Source: Kaistella flava (ex Peng et al. 2021)
Lineage (GTDB): Bacteria; Bacteroidota; Bacteroidia; Flavobacteriales; Weeksellaceae
Reading direction: 5' to 3'
DNA length: 64,000 bases
Assembly (NCBI RefSeq): GCF_015191005.1
Contig: NZ_CP040442.1
Coordinates: forward strand, 806,001-870,000
The notes beneath the pieces were generated by a model. The model was not told the origin of the DNA. It saw nothing but the letters and a program-made list of their open reading frames with translations, and ran no database searches. Made by a program: the position numbers and the translations under genes. Every line of letters starts with the position of its first letter. The stretch's first letter is position 1. Below are positions 19,314 to 29,856 of the stretch, piece by piece.

Positions 19314-20090
19314 TTAAATATTCTCCAACTCAATCCACGTCGGAACGTGATCGCTCGATTTTTCCCAGCCACGAACTTCCTTATCTACACCACCCTTTTT
19401 TAGATTTGGTACAAGCTCGGGAGAAAGCAAAAAATGATCAATGCGCATTCCCGCATTTCTTTCGTAGGCTTTTCTAAAATAATCGTAAAAAGTATAAATG
19501 GTTTCTTCTGGATAAAGATGTCGTAAACCATCCGTCCAACCTTGCGCAATTAAATTTTTGAAAGCAGTCCGAACTTCAGGCAGAAAAAGAGCATCTTTTA
19601 TATATTTCTCTGGTTTATAAACGTCGCTCTCAGTAGGAATAATATTAAAATCTCCCGTGATGATGACCGGTTTTCCAGAACTTATTAAAAGCTCGGCTTG
19701 AGCATCCAGTCGTTCCAGCCACTTCAATTTATAATCAAATTTTTCACCAGGCGTAGGATTTCCGTTGGGTACATAAACGCAGACGATTGTTAAATCGTTC
19801 ACCTTTACTTCTAAATATCTGCTTTGTTCGTCAGCTTCGTCACCTGGCAATGCAGTTTTAATAACAGTTGCTTTTTCAGTTTTTGTTAAGATTGCAACGC
19901 CATTCCAACTTTTTTGTCCGACCCAAACCGCATGATAACCTACTTCTAAAATTTCTGCTTCAGGGAATTTTTCTTGTGGTGCTTTTAATTCCTGTAAACA
20001 AACAACATCAGGTTTTTCTTCGCTGAGCCATTGTAGAAGCACTGGCAGTCGACCGTTAACTCCATTTACATTATAGGTTGCGATTTTCAT
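19314..20090 (-). CDS. xth: Exodeoxyribonuclease III (Mg-dependent AP endonuclease)
   Basis: 258 residues. Cleaves DNA 5' of abasic sites and removes 3' blocks in base-excision repair. The EEP-fold motifs are in order: TYNVNG, CLQELKA (metal-binding Glu), TGDFNIIP, RIDHFLLS and SSDHVP (catalytic Asp-His). Length matches the ExoA/XthA family. Convergent with the Nei-like gene; both act on damaged bases, though they lie on opposite strands. Confidence 0.95.
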   Translation of the reverse strand: MKIATYNVNGVNGRLPVLLQWLSEEKPDVVCLQELKAPQEKFPEAEILEVGYHAVWVGQKSWNGVAILTKTEKATVIKTALPGDEADEQSRYLEVKVNDLTIVCVYVPNGNPTPGEKFDYKLKWLERLDAQAELLISSGKPVIITGDFNIIPTESDVYKPEKYIKDALFLPEVRTAFKNLIAQGWTDGLRHLYPEETIYTFYDYFRKAYERNAGMRIDHFLLSPELVPNLKKGGVDKEVRGWEKSSDHVPTWIELENI

Positions 20091-20169
20091 GATCTCTATT
20101 TTATATAAAATTATTAAAAATATCTTGATTTAAAACTACACTCAAAAAAGAGGAAGTCAAACGCGACAA

Positions 20170-22689
20170 TTAAATTTTATCTTTCTTACTGTTAAAAGTT
20201 CTCTTTATCAATTTATAGATTTCAAACCACATGACCGAAATAATTGCTGCAGAACCTGCAGTTAAGAGTTGATTTAAATTCAGTGAATTCAACTTAAAAA
20301 ATTGAGTAACCGGATCAACATAAAGCATAATCATTAACATAAATAAGGTTCCTAAAGTAATATAGATTAAAAGATTATTCTTATTTCTAAAACTTTCAAA
20401 CATGGTATAGTAGAACGATCTATTCGCAAAACTCAGTAAGATATTCGCAAAAATTAAAGTTGTGAAAACCATCGATCTCGTCAGATCTTCATCACCTCCA
20501 TTTCTATAAGTTAATTGGTAAATGAACAGAACTCCGGCAGTGATCATTAATCCCTGAATAATACTGATGACCAATTCCCGCATCGTTAGGAAGGTTTCTG
20601 AAATTGGTCGTGGTTTTTGAGTCATGGTATTCTTTTCCATCGGTTCATTTTCATACACAATAGAACAGGTCGGACCCATCACCAATTCTAGAAATATAAC
20701 GTGGACCGGCGTGAAAATTTGAGGAAAAGCCCAGCCTAAAAATAAGGGTAATGAAACGGTCAGAATAATCGGAATATGAATCGAAATAATATACTGAACT
20801 GCTTTTTTGATATTCGTATAAATCCTACGTCCGGCAGCAATTGCTGTCACCAGTTTTCCTAAATCATCGTTGGTTAAAATAACTGCAGCAGCGGCTTTTG
20901 CGATTTCAGTTCCTTTCTCTCCCATGGCCACTCCAATATGTGCGGCTTTTAACGCAGGTCCATCGTTGACGCCATCGCCAAGCATGACGACCACTTCATT
21001 GTTTTTTTTCAAAGCATTAATAACGCGAAGTTTTGCTTCGGGAAACATTCGGGTAAATAACACTTTTTGCTCAACGACTTTCATTAATTCCTCTTCCGTT
21101 AGATGAGTTATTTCATCACCATTAACTGGATTTGAAATTCCTGAAATTCCGGCTTGTAATGCAATGCTTTTTGTAGTTTGGGAATTATCACCGGTAATCA
21201 CTTTGATCTTAATTCCGGCCTCTTTAAATTTTCTAAAAACTTCGTCGATTCCTTTTTTTGGCGGATCGTAGAAAACCACCATTCCCAGAAATTCAAATTG
21301 AATATCCTGCTGTCTTTTTGGAAAATCATTTCCTTCAAAGTTCGATTTAGCAACACCTAAAAGTCGATATCCATGCTTTCCAAAATCATCAATTTCCTTT
21401 CTGATTTTAATTTGATCTTCTTCAGAAAGTTGACAAACATTGATGATGGCTTCAGGAGCGCCTTTTGCGGCAATGATTCGTTCGCCTTTTTCATTTTTAA
21501 AAAGATGCGTCATCATTGGTGGTTTACCATCCAGTGGATATTCATGAAACATCTTGAATTCCGGACGAAGATCTACTTTTTGAGTTTCGCCATAAACCTG
21601 ATGAAGCGATTTTTCCATCGGGTCAAAAGGAACGGGCTCACTACTCCACATCGCATATTGAATAAGTTCTGACACCAATTCGTCATTAAATTGTTCGTCA
21701 TTAAAAACTTTGTCGTTTCCAAAATCATAAACCGCTTTCAGATGCATCGAGTTCTCCGTAATTGTTCCCGTTTTATCAGTGCAAATAACGGTCGCACTTC
21801 CTAAAGTCTCAACGATATTACTTTTTTTAATAATGATGCCGTCCCGCATTAATTTCCATGCTCCAAGAGCCATGAAGGTTGTGAAGGCAACGGGAATTTC
21901 TTCAGGTAAAATCGACATTGCCAAAGTCAATCCATTTAATAAGGAATCAACAATATTTCGAGTATGGTAATAATTAACGGCACAAACCAACAGGAAAACG
22001 ATGACTCCGATAATAGCCATGTATTTCAAAAACTGCTCAATCTGCTTTTGCAGCGGAGATTTTTCATCTTTAATGGCTGAAATAGATTCTCCAATTTTAC
22101 CAAGTTTCGTTTCTTTACCAATATGTTCCACTTCAAAAACAGCCAAACCAGAAACGGTGGAAGTTCCGTTATAAACTTGTCGGTCTTCAGAACTGTTGTC
22201 TTTAAAAACAGAAAAACTTTCGCCTGTTAGCGAAGATTCATTGACAGAAAAATCATTGCTGTGAACAATTTTTCCATCGGCATTAATCATTTTTCCTTCT
22301 TCGGTAATGCATAAATCTCCAACTGCAATTTCATGCGTAGGAATTTCCACAATCTTAGAGTTCCGAATGACGCGGCTTAAAGGTTCATTGAGTTTTTCTA
22401 ATTCTTCCAGCGCTTTCTGACTTCGATTGTCCTGATAAAAAGATATGCCGGAAACCAGAATAATCGCCGCCAGCATAAAGAGTGCTTCACCGTAATTCCC
22501 AACGGCTAAATAAATGATGGCAATGATTATTAATAAAATCAACATCGGTTCGCGCAGGATGTCGAACAGCAATTTGAGCCAACTGCTTTTCTCCAATTGT
22601 TTCATTTGATTAAAACCAAATTTCTGATGAGAACGTTGAACTTCTTCGTCAGTTAAACCTTTTAAATGTTCGGGAATATGAAAAGACAT
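20170..22689 (-). CDS. Cation-transporting P-type ATPase (P2-type, Ca2+ pump-like)
   Basis: 839 residues. N-terminal cation-ATPase domain, actuator motif LTGES, TM4 signature ILPEEIP characteristic of P2-type pumps, phosphorylation motif DKTGTITEN, hinge MLGDGVNDGPAL, and a C-terminal block of transmembrane helices. The TM4 PEEIP matches PMR1/SERCA-like pumps, so Ca2+ is the most likely substrate, but other cations are possible. Single-gene unit. Confidence 0.88.
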   Translation of the reverse strand: MSFHIPEHLKGLTDEEVQRSHQKFGFNQMKQLEKSSWLKLLFDILREPMLILLIIIAIIYLAVGNYGEALFMLAAIILVSGISFYQDNRSQKALEELEKLNEPLSRVIRNSKIVEIPTHEIAVGDLCITEEGKMINADGKIVHSNDFSVNESSLTGESFSVFKDNSSEDRQVYNGTSTVSGLAVFEVEHIGKETKLGKIGESISAIKDEKSPLQKQIEQFLKYMAIIGVIVFLLVCAVNYYHTRNIVDSLLNGLTLAMSILPEEIPVAFTTFMALGAWKLMRDGIIIKKSNIVETLGSATVICTDKTGTITENSMHLKAVYDFGNDKVFNDEQFNDELVSELIQYAMWSSEPVPFDPMEKSLHQVYGETQKVDLRPEFKMFHEYPLDGKPPMMTHLFKNEKGERIIAAKGAPEAIINVCQLSEEDQIKIRKEIDDFGKHGYRLLGVAKSNFEGNDFPKRQQDIQFEFLGMVVFYDPPKKGIDEVFRKFKEAGIKIKVITGDNSQTTKSIALQAGISGISNPVNGDEITHLTEEELMKVVEQKVLFTRMFPEAKLRVINALKKNNEVVVMLGDGVNDGPALKAAHIGVAMGEKGTEIAKAAAAVILTNDDLGKLVTAIAAGRRIYTNIKKAVQYIISIHIPIILTVSLPLFLGWAFPQIFTPVHVIFLELVMGPTCSIVYENEPMEKNTMTQKPRPISETFLTMRELVISIIQGLMITAGVLFIYQLTYRNGGDEDLTRSMVFTTLIFANILLSFANRSFYYTMFESFRNKNNLLIYITLGTLFMLMIMLYVDPVTQFFKLNSLNLNQLLTAGSAAIISVMWFEIYKLIKRTFNSKKDKI

Positions 22690-22754
22690 CTATTGAATAT
22701 TTGTCTACTAAAGGTAAGAAAAGTATCGTACAATTTCCAGTCATTTACTGAAAA

Positions 22755-22792
22755 TAAAAAAGGAAAGAAAAACTAAATTTTCTTCCCTTTAA
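22755..22792 (-). terminator. Intrinsic terminator after the ferredoxin gene
   Basis: On the minus strand AAAGGGAAGAAAA pairs with TTTTTCTTTCCTTT and is followed by U residues. It separates the ferredoxin from the ATPase gene. Confidence 0.75.
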
Positions 22793-22815
22793 ACTTTTAT
22801 TAAAAACGATTTCTG

Positions 22816-23148
22816 TTATGGATAAGGTGCGATCGCAACTTCTAAACCGTCAATTTCTGCGGTGATGTGAATCTGACAACCTAAACGGCTGTTGTCCTGA
22901 ACATGAAATGCTTCGCTCAACATGGCATCTTCTTCAGCTCCCATTTCGGTTAATTTATCTGATCCTTCCACCACATAAACCTGACAAGAAGCGCACATCG
23001 CCATACCGCCGCACACTCCGATGGTTCCTTCTTCTGCCAATTCGTATGAACGAATGACTTCCATCAAATTCATCGACATATCAGTCGGGGCAACCACTTC
23101 ATGAATATCGCCGTTTCTATCGGTAATTTTAAGATTAATATCTTGCAT
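22816..23148 (-). CDS. 2Fe-2S ferredoxin
   Basis: 110 residues. The adrenodoxin-like cluster-binding pattern is seen as CGGMAMCASC with a fourth Cys in LGCQIH. Acidic surface residues (EGSDKLTEMGAEEDAM) fit an electron carrier. It lies downstream of a ferredoxin/flavodoxin-NADP reductase-type flavoprotein on the same strand, a logical redox pair. The first Cys group is CX5CX2C. Confidence 0.93.
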   Translation of the reverse strand: MQDINLKITDRNGDIHEVVAPTDMSMNLMEVIRSYELAEEGTIGVCGGMAMCASCQVYVVEGSDKLTEMGAEEDAMLSEAFHVQDNSRLGCQIHITAEIDGLEVAIAPYP

Positions 23149-23241
23149 CTGTTGTTTGTATCTTATAAATAGGGCTTTACCCTACTCTTTGTTAAATCGC
23201 CACTTCGTGACTTCATTTAGTTTTTTTAACTTCTTGGAAAA

Positions 23242-24294
23242 CTAGTCAATTTTCATCACGACTGCTTTCTCTGCTTCTTTACGGCTTCCGTCGAACCCAT
23301 CAATACCACTTACGGTGGTATATTTCAGCACGAATTTTTTACCTGGATTCAGCATATTGTAAACACTTTGACACATCAAAGTTGCTTCATGGAAACCACA
23401 TAGAATCAGTTTCAGTTTACCTGGATACGTATTGATATCACCAATCGCATAAACACCCGGAATATTAGTTTGGTAATCCAAAGCATTATTTACCTTAATT
23501 GCATTTTTCTCAATCTCCAGTCCCCAATTTCCTAAATCCCCTAATTTCGGTGTTAAACCAAAAAGAGGAATAAAATAATCAGTTTCAATATCAAAGGTTT
23601 CCCCTTCTTTTTCTACTGTAATCGCAGTTAACTTGCCATCACCTTTTAAGCCAGTAACTTCTGCGGGAGTCATCATATGGATTTTCCCTAGATTTTTTAA
23701 AGCCTGCACTTTTTCAACAGAATCCAATGCTCCACGGAATTCATTTCTTCTGTGAATTAAAGTAACTTCGCTTGCAATATCTGCCAAGAAAATACTCCAG
23801 TCTAAAGCAGAATCACCACCTCCGGCGATTACTACTTTTTTATTTCTGAAATGTTCGGGTTCTTTAATGAAATACTCAACTCCTTTTTCTTCGTAATCTG
23901 CCAAGTTTTCCAAAGCAGGTTTTCTAGGTTCAAAAGTTCCCAAACCTCCAGCAATTGCAACTGCTTTGGCATGGTGAACAGTACCTTTATTGGTAATAAC
24001 TTCAAAAGTTCCGTCTTCTAATTTGGTTAAAGTTTGGGCCGTTTCTCCCAAAGTAAATCCTGGTTGAAATTGTTTGGTTTGCTCCATCAAATTATCAACT
24101 AAATTTCCTGCATTAATAGAAGGAAATCCTGGAATATCAAAAATAGGTTTCTTCGGATATAACTCCGTTAATTGACCTCCCGGCTGCGGAAGTGCATCAA
24201 TAAGATGACATTTTAACTTTAATAAACCTGCTTCAAAAACAGTAAAAAGTCCGGTCGGGCCGGCTCCTATAATCAATATATCTGTAGTAACCAT
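23242..24294 (-). CDS. Ferredoxin-NADP+ reductase, thioredoxin-reductase-like type
   Basis: About 350 residues from the Met at 24294 (VTTDILIIGAGPTGLF follows at once); the longer frame to 24321 adds nine residues without support. FAD-binding GAGPTG, NADP-binding GGGDSALDW and the second FAD motif VYAIGDINTYPGKLKL are visible. No CxxC redox pair is present, so this is the ferredoxin reductase branch rather than thioredoxin reductase. The ferredoxin gene lies 93 bp downstream. Confidence 0.9.
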   Translation of the reverse strand: MVTTDILIIGAGPTGLFTVFEAGLLKLKCHLIDALPQPGGQLTELYPKKPIFDIPGFPSINAGNLVDNLMEQTKQFQPGFTLGETAQTLTKLEDGTFEVITNKGTVHHAKAVAIAGGLGTFEPRKPALENLADYEEKGVEYFIKEPEHFRNKKVVIAGGGDSALDWSIFLADIASEVTLIHRRNEFRGALDSVEKVQALKNLGKIHMMTPAEVTGLKGDGKLTAITVEKEGETFDIETDYFIPLFGLTPKLGDLGNWGLEIEKNAIKVNNALDYQTNIPGVYAIGDINTYPGKLKLILCGFHEATLMCQSVYNMLNPGKKFVLKYTTVSGIDGFDGSRKEAEKAVVMKID

Positions 24295-24435
24295 TAATCT
24301 AAATTTTGGAAATAATCCCACAAATTTACAAAAATTAAAAGTACTATGCTGAGCCTCTTTATGATTTTTGTCATAATGAAATCGAATAAAACCAATGTTT
24401 TATCTTTGTGGCAAATTATTTGCAAAAGCAAACCC

Positions 24436-25203
24436 ATGAAAAAGATTTTAGTACTATTTGGACTTTTATTCATCACTCTCGGAAACGCGCAGAAACTTCA
24501 GAACATCCAATCTGGTGAGGTTTTGCGTTACCGAATTCACTATGGACTTTTGAATGCGGGAACAGCGAGTTTAACAACTTTGAAAACGACTTACAAAGGT
24601 CAACCTCATTATTATGTCAAAGGATACGGAAGAACCACCGGAGCCGTTCGAGCGTTTTTTAAAGTAGAAGATAATTATGAAAGTTTCATTAATTACAATA
24701 CAGGTTTACCAAGTTTTTATGTCAGAGATGTACAGGAAGGGAATTATACCCAACATTATGAAACGGTTTTTAACCACAGTAATCAAACTTTACTTTTGAC
24801 TGATAAAGAAAAAAATATTACGAAGTCATTAAATTCCGTTACGGGCATTCAAGACATGTTGTCTGCTTTCTATTATTTAAGAAGTTTAGATGATAGCGAA
24901 TTAAAAGTCGGAAGTGTGAAAAAAGTCAACATTTGGATTGATGATGAAATGTTTCCTTTTCAATTAAAAGTAGTTGGAACAGAAAACATCAAAACGAAAT
25001 TTGGTTGGATCAACAGTTTGAAAATTGTTCCTCAAGTAATCAGTGGTAGAGTTTTTAAAGACAAAGAAGGCGTTACACTTTGGGTAAGCAACGATAGAAA
25101 TCACGTTCCGCTTGCTATAAAAGCAGAGTTAGCGGTGGGATCATTGAAAGCTGATATTGATTCCTATTCGAATGTAAAATATCCACTCAATTTTACAAAG
25201 TAA
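24436..25203 (+). CDS. DUF3108 periplasmic protein
   Basis: 255 residues from the ATG at 24436, which begins a signal peptide (MKKILVLFGLLFITLGNAQ); the upstream ATG at 24346 would put 30 unlikely residues in front. The body GEVLRYRIHYGLLNAGTASL and the C-terminal DIDSY are typical of DUF3108, predicted to be a periplasmic beta-barrel-like or lipid-binding fold. Function unknown. Ends at a terminator. Confidence 0.82.
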   Translation: MKKILVLFGLLFITLGNAQKLQNIQSGEVLRYRIHYGLLNAGTASLTTLKTTYKGQPHYYVKGYGRTTGAVRAFFKVEDNYESFINYNTGLPSFYVRDVQEGNYTQHYETVFNHSNQTLLLTDKEKNITKSLNSVTGIQDMLSAFYYLRSLDDSELKVGSVKKVNIWIDDEMFPFQLKVVGTENIKTKFGWINSLKIVPQVISGRVFKDKEGVTLWVSNDRNHVPLAIKAELAVGSLKADIDSYSNVKYPLNFTK

Positions 25204-25229
25204 ATTATTAGATCAATAACTAAGAATAG

Positions 25230-25261
25230 AATAAACGGACCTTGTTCGTTTATTTTTTTTG
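25230..25261 (+). terminator. Intrinsic terminator after the DUF3108 gene
   Basis: AATAAACG (25230-25237) pairs with CGTTTATT (25247-25254), followed by T run. Confidence 0.8.
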
Positions 25262-25323
25262 ATTTTTTTTGAAAGTGATGTAACAATATTGAGGTTTTCG
25301 TTGTCTTATTCCTAAACTATTAC

Positions 25324-27750
25324 ATGAAGCTCATTTTCACGACATTTCTACTTTTACTTTCTTTTATAAAGACGAATTCACAAACTGTTGCAAAAGACAG
25401 CATTTCAAGAAAGAAAATTACAATTACCAAAATTAGCAGTGCTCCAAAAATCGATGGAATCCTGGATGAAGAAGTTTGGAAAAATGCAGCGGTAGCAGAA
25501 CATTTCATTGAGAGAAATCCGAACAACGGAAAACCGGAATCTCAGGATTTTAAAACCACCGTTAAAGTTCTTTACGATGACACAGGTGTTTATTTCGGTG
25601 CAACGATGTATGATCCAAATCCTGAAAACATTCAAAAGCAATTGGCAGAGCGTGATAATATCGGTAACGATGATGTTTTCGGAATTACCATTAATGGATA
25701 TGACGATCATCAACAAGCGGTTTTATTCTTCGTTCAGGCTTCTGGTGTGCAGGCAGATGCGAAAATTATGTCAACTGCAAACGATGATTTCTCCTGGAAT
25801 GCCGTTTGGTTTTCAGCAGTTAAGATTAACGAAAACGGTTGGACCGTTGAAATGAAAATTCCTTATTCAGAACTGCGTTTTCCGAAGAAAGATATTCAGA
25901 AATGGGGAATTAATTTCGTTAGACTGATTCAGAAAACCAATCAGAATTTAACTTGGAATTTCGTTGATAATAAAAAAGCAACTTATTTAATGTATGACGG
26001 AATTTTAGATGGAATCCAGAATATTCAACCTCCCTTAAGATTATCCCTAACACCATATTTTTCTACGTATTTGAATAATTTTGACGGTAAAACAACCACC
26101 AATTTCAATGGCGGAATGGATATTAAATATGGAATTAATGACGCCTTTACTTTTGACATGACGTTGATTCCAGATTTCGGACAAACCAATTTCGATAATT
26201 CTATTTTAAATTTAGGCCCTTTCGAACAGCAGTTTGATGAGCAACGTTCATTTTTTACTGAAGGAACCGAACTTTTTAATAAAGGAAATCTTTTTTATTC
26301 CAGAAGAATTGGTGGTAATCCGTCGCGATATCCTGAAACTTCAGTTGATGAAAAAGTGACCGAATATCCTGCTAAAGTAAAATTATTCAACGCTTTTAAA
26401 ATTTCTGGAAGAACCAATAAAGGTTTAGGAATCGGATTTTTCAATGGAATTACCGAAAAAATGGAAGCCCAAATTCAAAATGAAAAAACCGGTGAAACCA
26501 GAAAGGAGGTCGTAGAGCCTTGGACGAATTATAATGTCTTGGTTTTGGATCAAAGGTTTCATGAGAATTCTTCGGTAACTTTAGTCAACACAAATGTCGT
26601 TCGCGACGGTAATTTCCGGGATGCGAATTCTACGGCTTTTCTGTGGAACATTAATGATAAGAAAAACATTTATAATTATTTCGGGGCAATCAAAGGCAGT
26701 TGGGTGATGGATGACGGCACCAAATTCGGATCTCGAGGCCAAGTCGGTTTCGCTAAAAATTCCGGAAAGAATCAATTTAAATTTGATGGAAATTTTGTTA
26801 CGAAAAATTGGGACATCAATGATTTAGGCTTTTCTACGTCAACCAATTTCGCCAATTACAACAGTTACTATGGATATCGGATTTTAGAACCAACGAAAAA
26901 ATTTAATAATATTTATCTGAATTTTAATGTCAATTATTACCACCGATTAGAGCCTTATCTATTTACCAATTTGGTGATTAATCACAATAATCAGTTTACG
27001 AATAAGAACTTTAGAAGTTACGGCGGCGGTTTTGAATTTACGCCTTTTGGTGAAAATGACATTTACGAACCTCGAACAGAAGGTCGATTTTTAAAAACTC
27101 CTTCTTATTTAAATACCTGGATTTGGACTGAAAGTGACAGTCGAAAAAAGTTTCAGTATAATTTGAATTTTGATTATTACGCTTATAATGAAAAAGGGAG
27201 AAATCTTGTAAGTCCCTCAATGTATTTAAGATATCGTTTCTCCGACAAATTCAATACTGTTTGGAGATTTAATCCGTCTTTTAGTAACAATGAAAATGGC
27301 TTTGCAGGAAAAGAAGGCACTGAGATCTACATGGGAAAAAGACAGCGAAATACCTATGAAAACAGTTTCACTTCACAATATACCTTTAATGATAAAATGT
27401 CTCTTTCATTGGCTTTCCGTCATTATTATTCAGATGTAACGTATAAAAGTTTCTTCACTTTGAATCAAGACGGAACTTTAACTTCTACTAATAATTTCGA
27501 CAAGAATCTTAATGGAACTTATAATTCCTGGAATGTCGATTTGCGCTATTCGTGGTGGTTTGCACCCGGAAGCCAACTTACTTTGATGTATAGAAATGCC
27601 GTTCAAGATTATTTGGGAATTTCAAGAATGAAGTTTAAGGATAATTTCAGCACTTTATTTAATGAGCCGATGGTCAATAATATCTCTTTGAAATTAACCT
27701 ATTATCTGAATTATAATCAGGCGAAAAATTGGTTTAAAAAGAAAGAATAA
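25324..27750 (+). CDS. DUF5916 outer-membrane protein with CBM9-like domain
   Basis: 808 residues with a signal peptide ending near TNSQ. The N-terminal region APKIDGILDEEVWKNA matches the carbohydrate-binding family 9-like domain that opens DUF5916 proteins. The remaining 550 residues alternate short aromatic beta-strands and end in a strand-rich segment, consistent with an outer-membrane barrel. Role unproven; family members are annotated as hypothetical or hydrolase-associated. Confidence 0.85.
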   Translation: MKLIFTTFLLLLSFIKTNSQTVAKDSISRKKITITKISSAPKIDGILDEEVWKNAAVAEHFIERNPNNGKPESQDFKTTVKVLYDDTGVYFGATMYDPNPENIQKQLAERDNIGNDDVFGITINGYDDHQQAVLFFVQASGVQADAKIMSTANDDFSWNAVWFSAVKINENGWTVEMKIPYSELRFPKKDIQKWGINFVRLIQKTNQNLTWNFVDNKKATYLMYDGILDGIQNIQPPLRLSLTPYFSTYLNNFDGKTTTNFNGGMDIKYGINDAFTFDMTLIPDFGQTNFDNSILNLGPFEQQFDEQRSFFTEGTELFNKGNLFYSRRIGGNPSRYPETSVDEKVTEYPAKVKLFNAFKISGRTNKGLGIGFFNGITEKMEAQIQNEKTGETRKEVVEPWTNYNVLVLDQRFHENSSVTLVNTNVVRDGNFRDANSTAFLWNINDKKNIYNYFGAIKGSWVMDDGTKFGSRGQVGFAKNSGKNQFKFDGNFVTKNWDINDLGFSTSTNFANYNSYYGYRILEPTKKFNNIYLNFNVNYYHRLEPYLFTNLVINHNNQFTNKNFRSYGGGFEFTPFGENDIYEPRTEGRFLKTPSYLNTWIWTESDSRKKFQYNLNFDYYAYNEKGRNLVSPSMYLRYRFSDKFNTVWRFNPSFSNNENGFAGKEGTEIYMGKRQRNTYENSFTSQYTFNDKMSLSLAFRHYYSDVTYKSFFTLNQDGTLTSTNNFDKNLNGTYNSWNVDLRYSWWFAPGSQLTLMYRNAVQDYLGISRMKFKDNFSTLFNEPMVNNISLKLTYYLNYNQAKNWFKKKE

Positions 27751-27774
27751 TTTTAAACTCTGCACTTTATAACG

Positions 27775-27808
27775 AAAAAACTTCCAGATCATTCCGGAAG
27801 TTTTTTTA
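27775..27808. terminator. Bidirectional terminator between DUF5916 and pheS genes
   Basis: AAAACTTCC and GGAAGTTTT pair around ATC-ATT-rich loop bases, with A and T tracts on either side so that it can serve both convergent genes. Confidence 0.8.
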
Positions 27809-27856
27809 TTTTATTTAAAGCCGATTCGAAGAGAATCAACTTGAATTTCTCTTTAA

Positions 27857-28867
27857 TTAAAGAGTCTTGAATTGCTCCAACATTCTTTTATCATTTTCAA
27901 AGAACATTCTGATATCGCTCATCTGATACATCAACATTGCGATTCTTTCGATTCCCATTCCAAACGCGTAACCAGAATATTTATCAGCATCAATATTCAC
28001 GTTTGCTAAAACGGCAGGATCTACCATTCCACAACCCATGATTTCTAACCAACCTGTTCCTTTGGTAATTCTGTAATCGGTTTCAGAGTTTAAACCCCAA
28101 TAAACATCAACTTCTGCACTTGGTTCGGTAAATGGAAAATAGGAAGGTCTTAATCTGATTTTTGATTTTCCGAAAAGTTCTGTTGTAAAGAACTGAATCG
28201 TTTGTTTTAAATCTGCAAAACTTACATTTTGATCAATATACAAACCTTCGATCTGGTGGAAAATACAGTGTGAACGGGAAGAAATTGCTTCATTTCTGAA
28301 AACCCGACCCGGAGATAAAATTCTCATTGGCGGTTCATTTTCTTCCATATAACGGATTTGAACCGAAGAAGTATGCGTTCTCAATAATAAATCTGGATTG
28401 GTTTCGATGAAAAAAGTATCCTGCATATCTCTCGCCGGATGGTATTCCGGAAGATTTAAAGCGGTGAAATTATGCCAGTCGTCTTCAATTTCCGGTCCGT
28501 CTGCCACAGCAAAACCGATCGATCTGAAGATTTCGATAATTCTGTTTTTCACTAAATTGATTGGATGACGAGATCCTAATTCTGAAGGAAAACCTGGTTT
28601 GGTTAAATCGTCTTTTTCAAAAAGAATGCTGGAAGTTGTGGCGCTCTTTAAACCTTCCAACTTTGCTTCTACCGCTTGTTTTAAGGTATTAATTTTTTGT
28701 CCGAATTCTTTTTTCTGTTCGTTCGGAACTTGTTTGAACTGCGCCAAAATATCATTGATAATACCTTTTTTACCGCTGAATTTTATGCGGAACTGCTCAA
28801 TTTCATCTTTATTTATTGAACTGAAATTTTCTACTTCAACCAATAAGGCATCAATCTTTTCTAACAT
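27857..28867 (-). CDS. pheS: Phenylalanine--tRNA ligase alpha subunit
   Basis: 336 residues from the Met at 28867 ([15 protein letters not shown]), preferred to the upstream Met at 28891 by family comparison. N-terminal coiled coil, class II motifs [11 protein letters not shown], motif 2 [11 protein letters not shown] and motif 3 [10 protein letters not shown] are present. Charges tRNA-Phe with the beta subunit, whose gene is not in this window. Confidence 0.97.
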   Translation of the reverse strand: MLEKIDALLVEVENFSSINKDEIEQFRIKFSGKKGIINDILAQFKQVPNEQKKEFGQKINTLKQAVEAKLEGLKSATTSSILFEKDDLTKPGFPSELGSRHPINLVKNRIIEIFRSIGFAVADGPEIEDDWHNFTALNLPEYHPARDMQDTFFIETNPDLLLRTHTSSVQIRYMEENEPPMRILSPGRVFRNEAISSRSHCIFHQIEGLYIDQNVSFADLKQTIQFFTTELFGKSKIRLRPSYFPFTEPSAEVDVYWGLNSETDYRITKGTGWLEIMGCGMVDPAVLANVNIDADKYSGYAFGMGIERIAMLMYQMSDIRMFFENDKRMLEQFKTL

Positions 28868-28994
28868 TTTCTTTATTATAAGTGAGTGCAAAAATACAAT
28901 TTTTCGGTTAAAAGGCCTTACCAGATTATAACTAAATTTATTTTTGGAGAATCAAGAACAAAAAAGTGTTTTGATTCTAACCTTAATTTTTTTT

Positions 28995-29185
28995 TAATTG
29001 CTAAACTTTTTTAACACATAAGTGACATTAGTTTTAAAAGTAAAGTCAAGATCACATTAGTTTTTAATGCAATAGCCCGAAGGAAAACTTAATGCTCTTA
29101 ACTTCTTAATCAGAACTTAATGGTTCAAGTGCAAAGAATGTTTTACTTTAAATTAGTATAAAAACTTTGTGCGTTTGTTATTTAA
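28995..29185. repeat. Dispersed intergenic repeat, copy 2
   Basis: No ORF. Motifs CACATTAGTTTTTAATGCAA, CTTAATG, CTTCTTAA and CTTAATGGTT occur in the same order as in 2175-2375. Degenerate non-coding repeat. Confidence 0.45.
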
Positions 29186-29189
29186 GAAT

Positions 29190-29765
29190 CTACTTCTCCA
29201 TAAATTCTAAAAACTGCTCAATTGCTTTTTTACGATGGCTGATTTTGTTTTTATCTTCGGCTTTCATTTCTGCAAAAGTAATCTCATAATTCTCCGGAAT
29301 AAAAATCGGGTCGTAACCAAACCCTTTTTCACCACGAACTTCTTTCGTTAAATTACCGTAAACTCTACCTTCAAAATAGTTCGTTCCCGTTTCATCAACC
29401 AAACACATTACGGTTACGAAATAAGCTTTGCGGTTTTCTACGCCTTCTAATTCTTCTAAAACTTTCGCCATGTTTTTGGCAAAATCGTGATCACCTGCAT
29501 AACGCGCAGAATAAATTCCAGGTCTTCCGTCCAGCGCTTCTACAACTAAGCCAGAATCGTCTCCTAAACTTGGTTTTCCCGTGGTATCGAAACAATATTG
29601 TGCTTTGATTAAAGCGTTGGCGTGAAAACTATTTCCGTCTTCTACAATTTCATCGTGAATATCATAATCAGTGAGAGAAGTCACGGTGAAGTTTTCTCCT
29701 AATATTTGTTGAATTTCTTCTTTCTTGTGAGCGTTGTGAGTGGCGATGAGGATTTCCTTTTTCAT
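29190..29765 (-). CDS. rdgB: Non-canonical purine NTP pyrophosphatase (HAM1/RdgB)
   Basis: 191 residues. Hydrolyses dITP/XTP to the monophosphate to keep deaminated purines out of DNA. THNAHKKEEI at the N-terminus, SLGDDSGLVVEALDGRPG in the middle, and GFGYDPIF and ISHRKKA at the end are family signatures. Tandem TAATGAG heptamers lie directly upstream of its start (29770-29800). Confidence 0.96.
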   Translation of the reverse strand: MKKEILIATHNAHKKEEIQQILGENFTVTSLTDYDIHDEIVEDGNSFHANALIKAQYCFDTTGKPSLGDDSGLVVEALDGRPGIYSARYAGDHDFAKNMAKVLEELEGVENRKAYFVTVMCLVDETGTNYFEGRVYGNLTKEVRGEKGFGYDPIFIPENYEITFAEMKAEDKNKISHRKKAIEQFLEFMEK

Positions 29766-29768
29766 TGA

Positions 29769-29801
29769 TAATGGGTAATGAGTAATGAGTAATGAGTAAT
29801 A
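29769..29801. repeat. Heptamer tandem repeat (GTAATGA)n
   Basis: About four copies of GTAATGA just upstream of rdgB. A similar run, with unit GGTGAAT, lies at 42169-42217. Confidence 0.7.
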
Positions 29802-29856
29802 TTAAAAAATGCTGTTATTTAAACTTTGTCAAAGATTTAAACTTTGACAAAGGGTA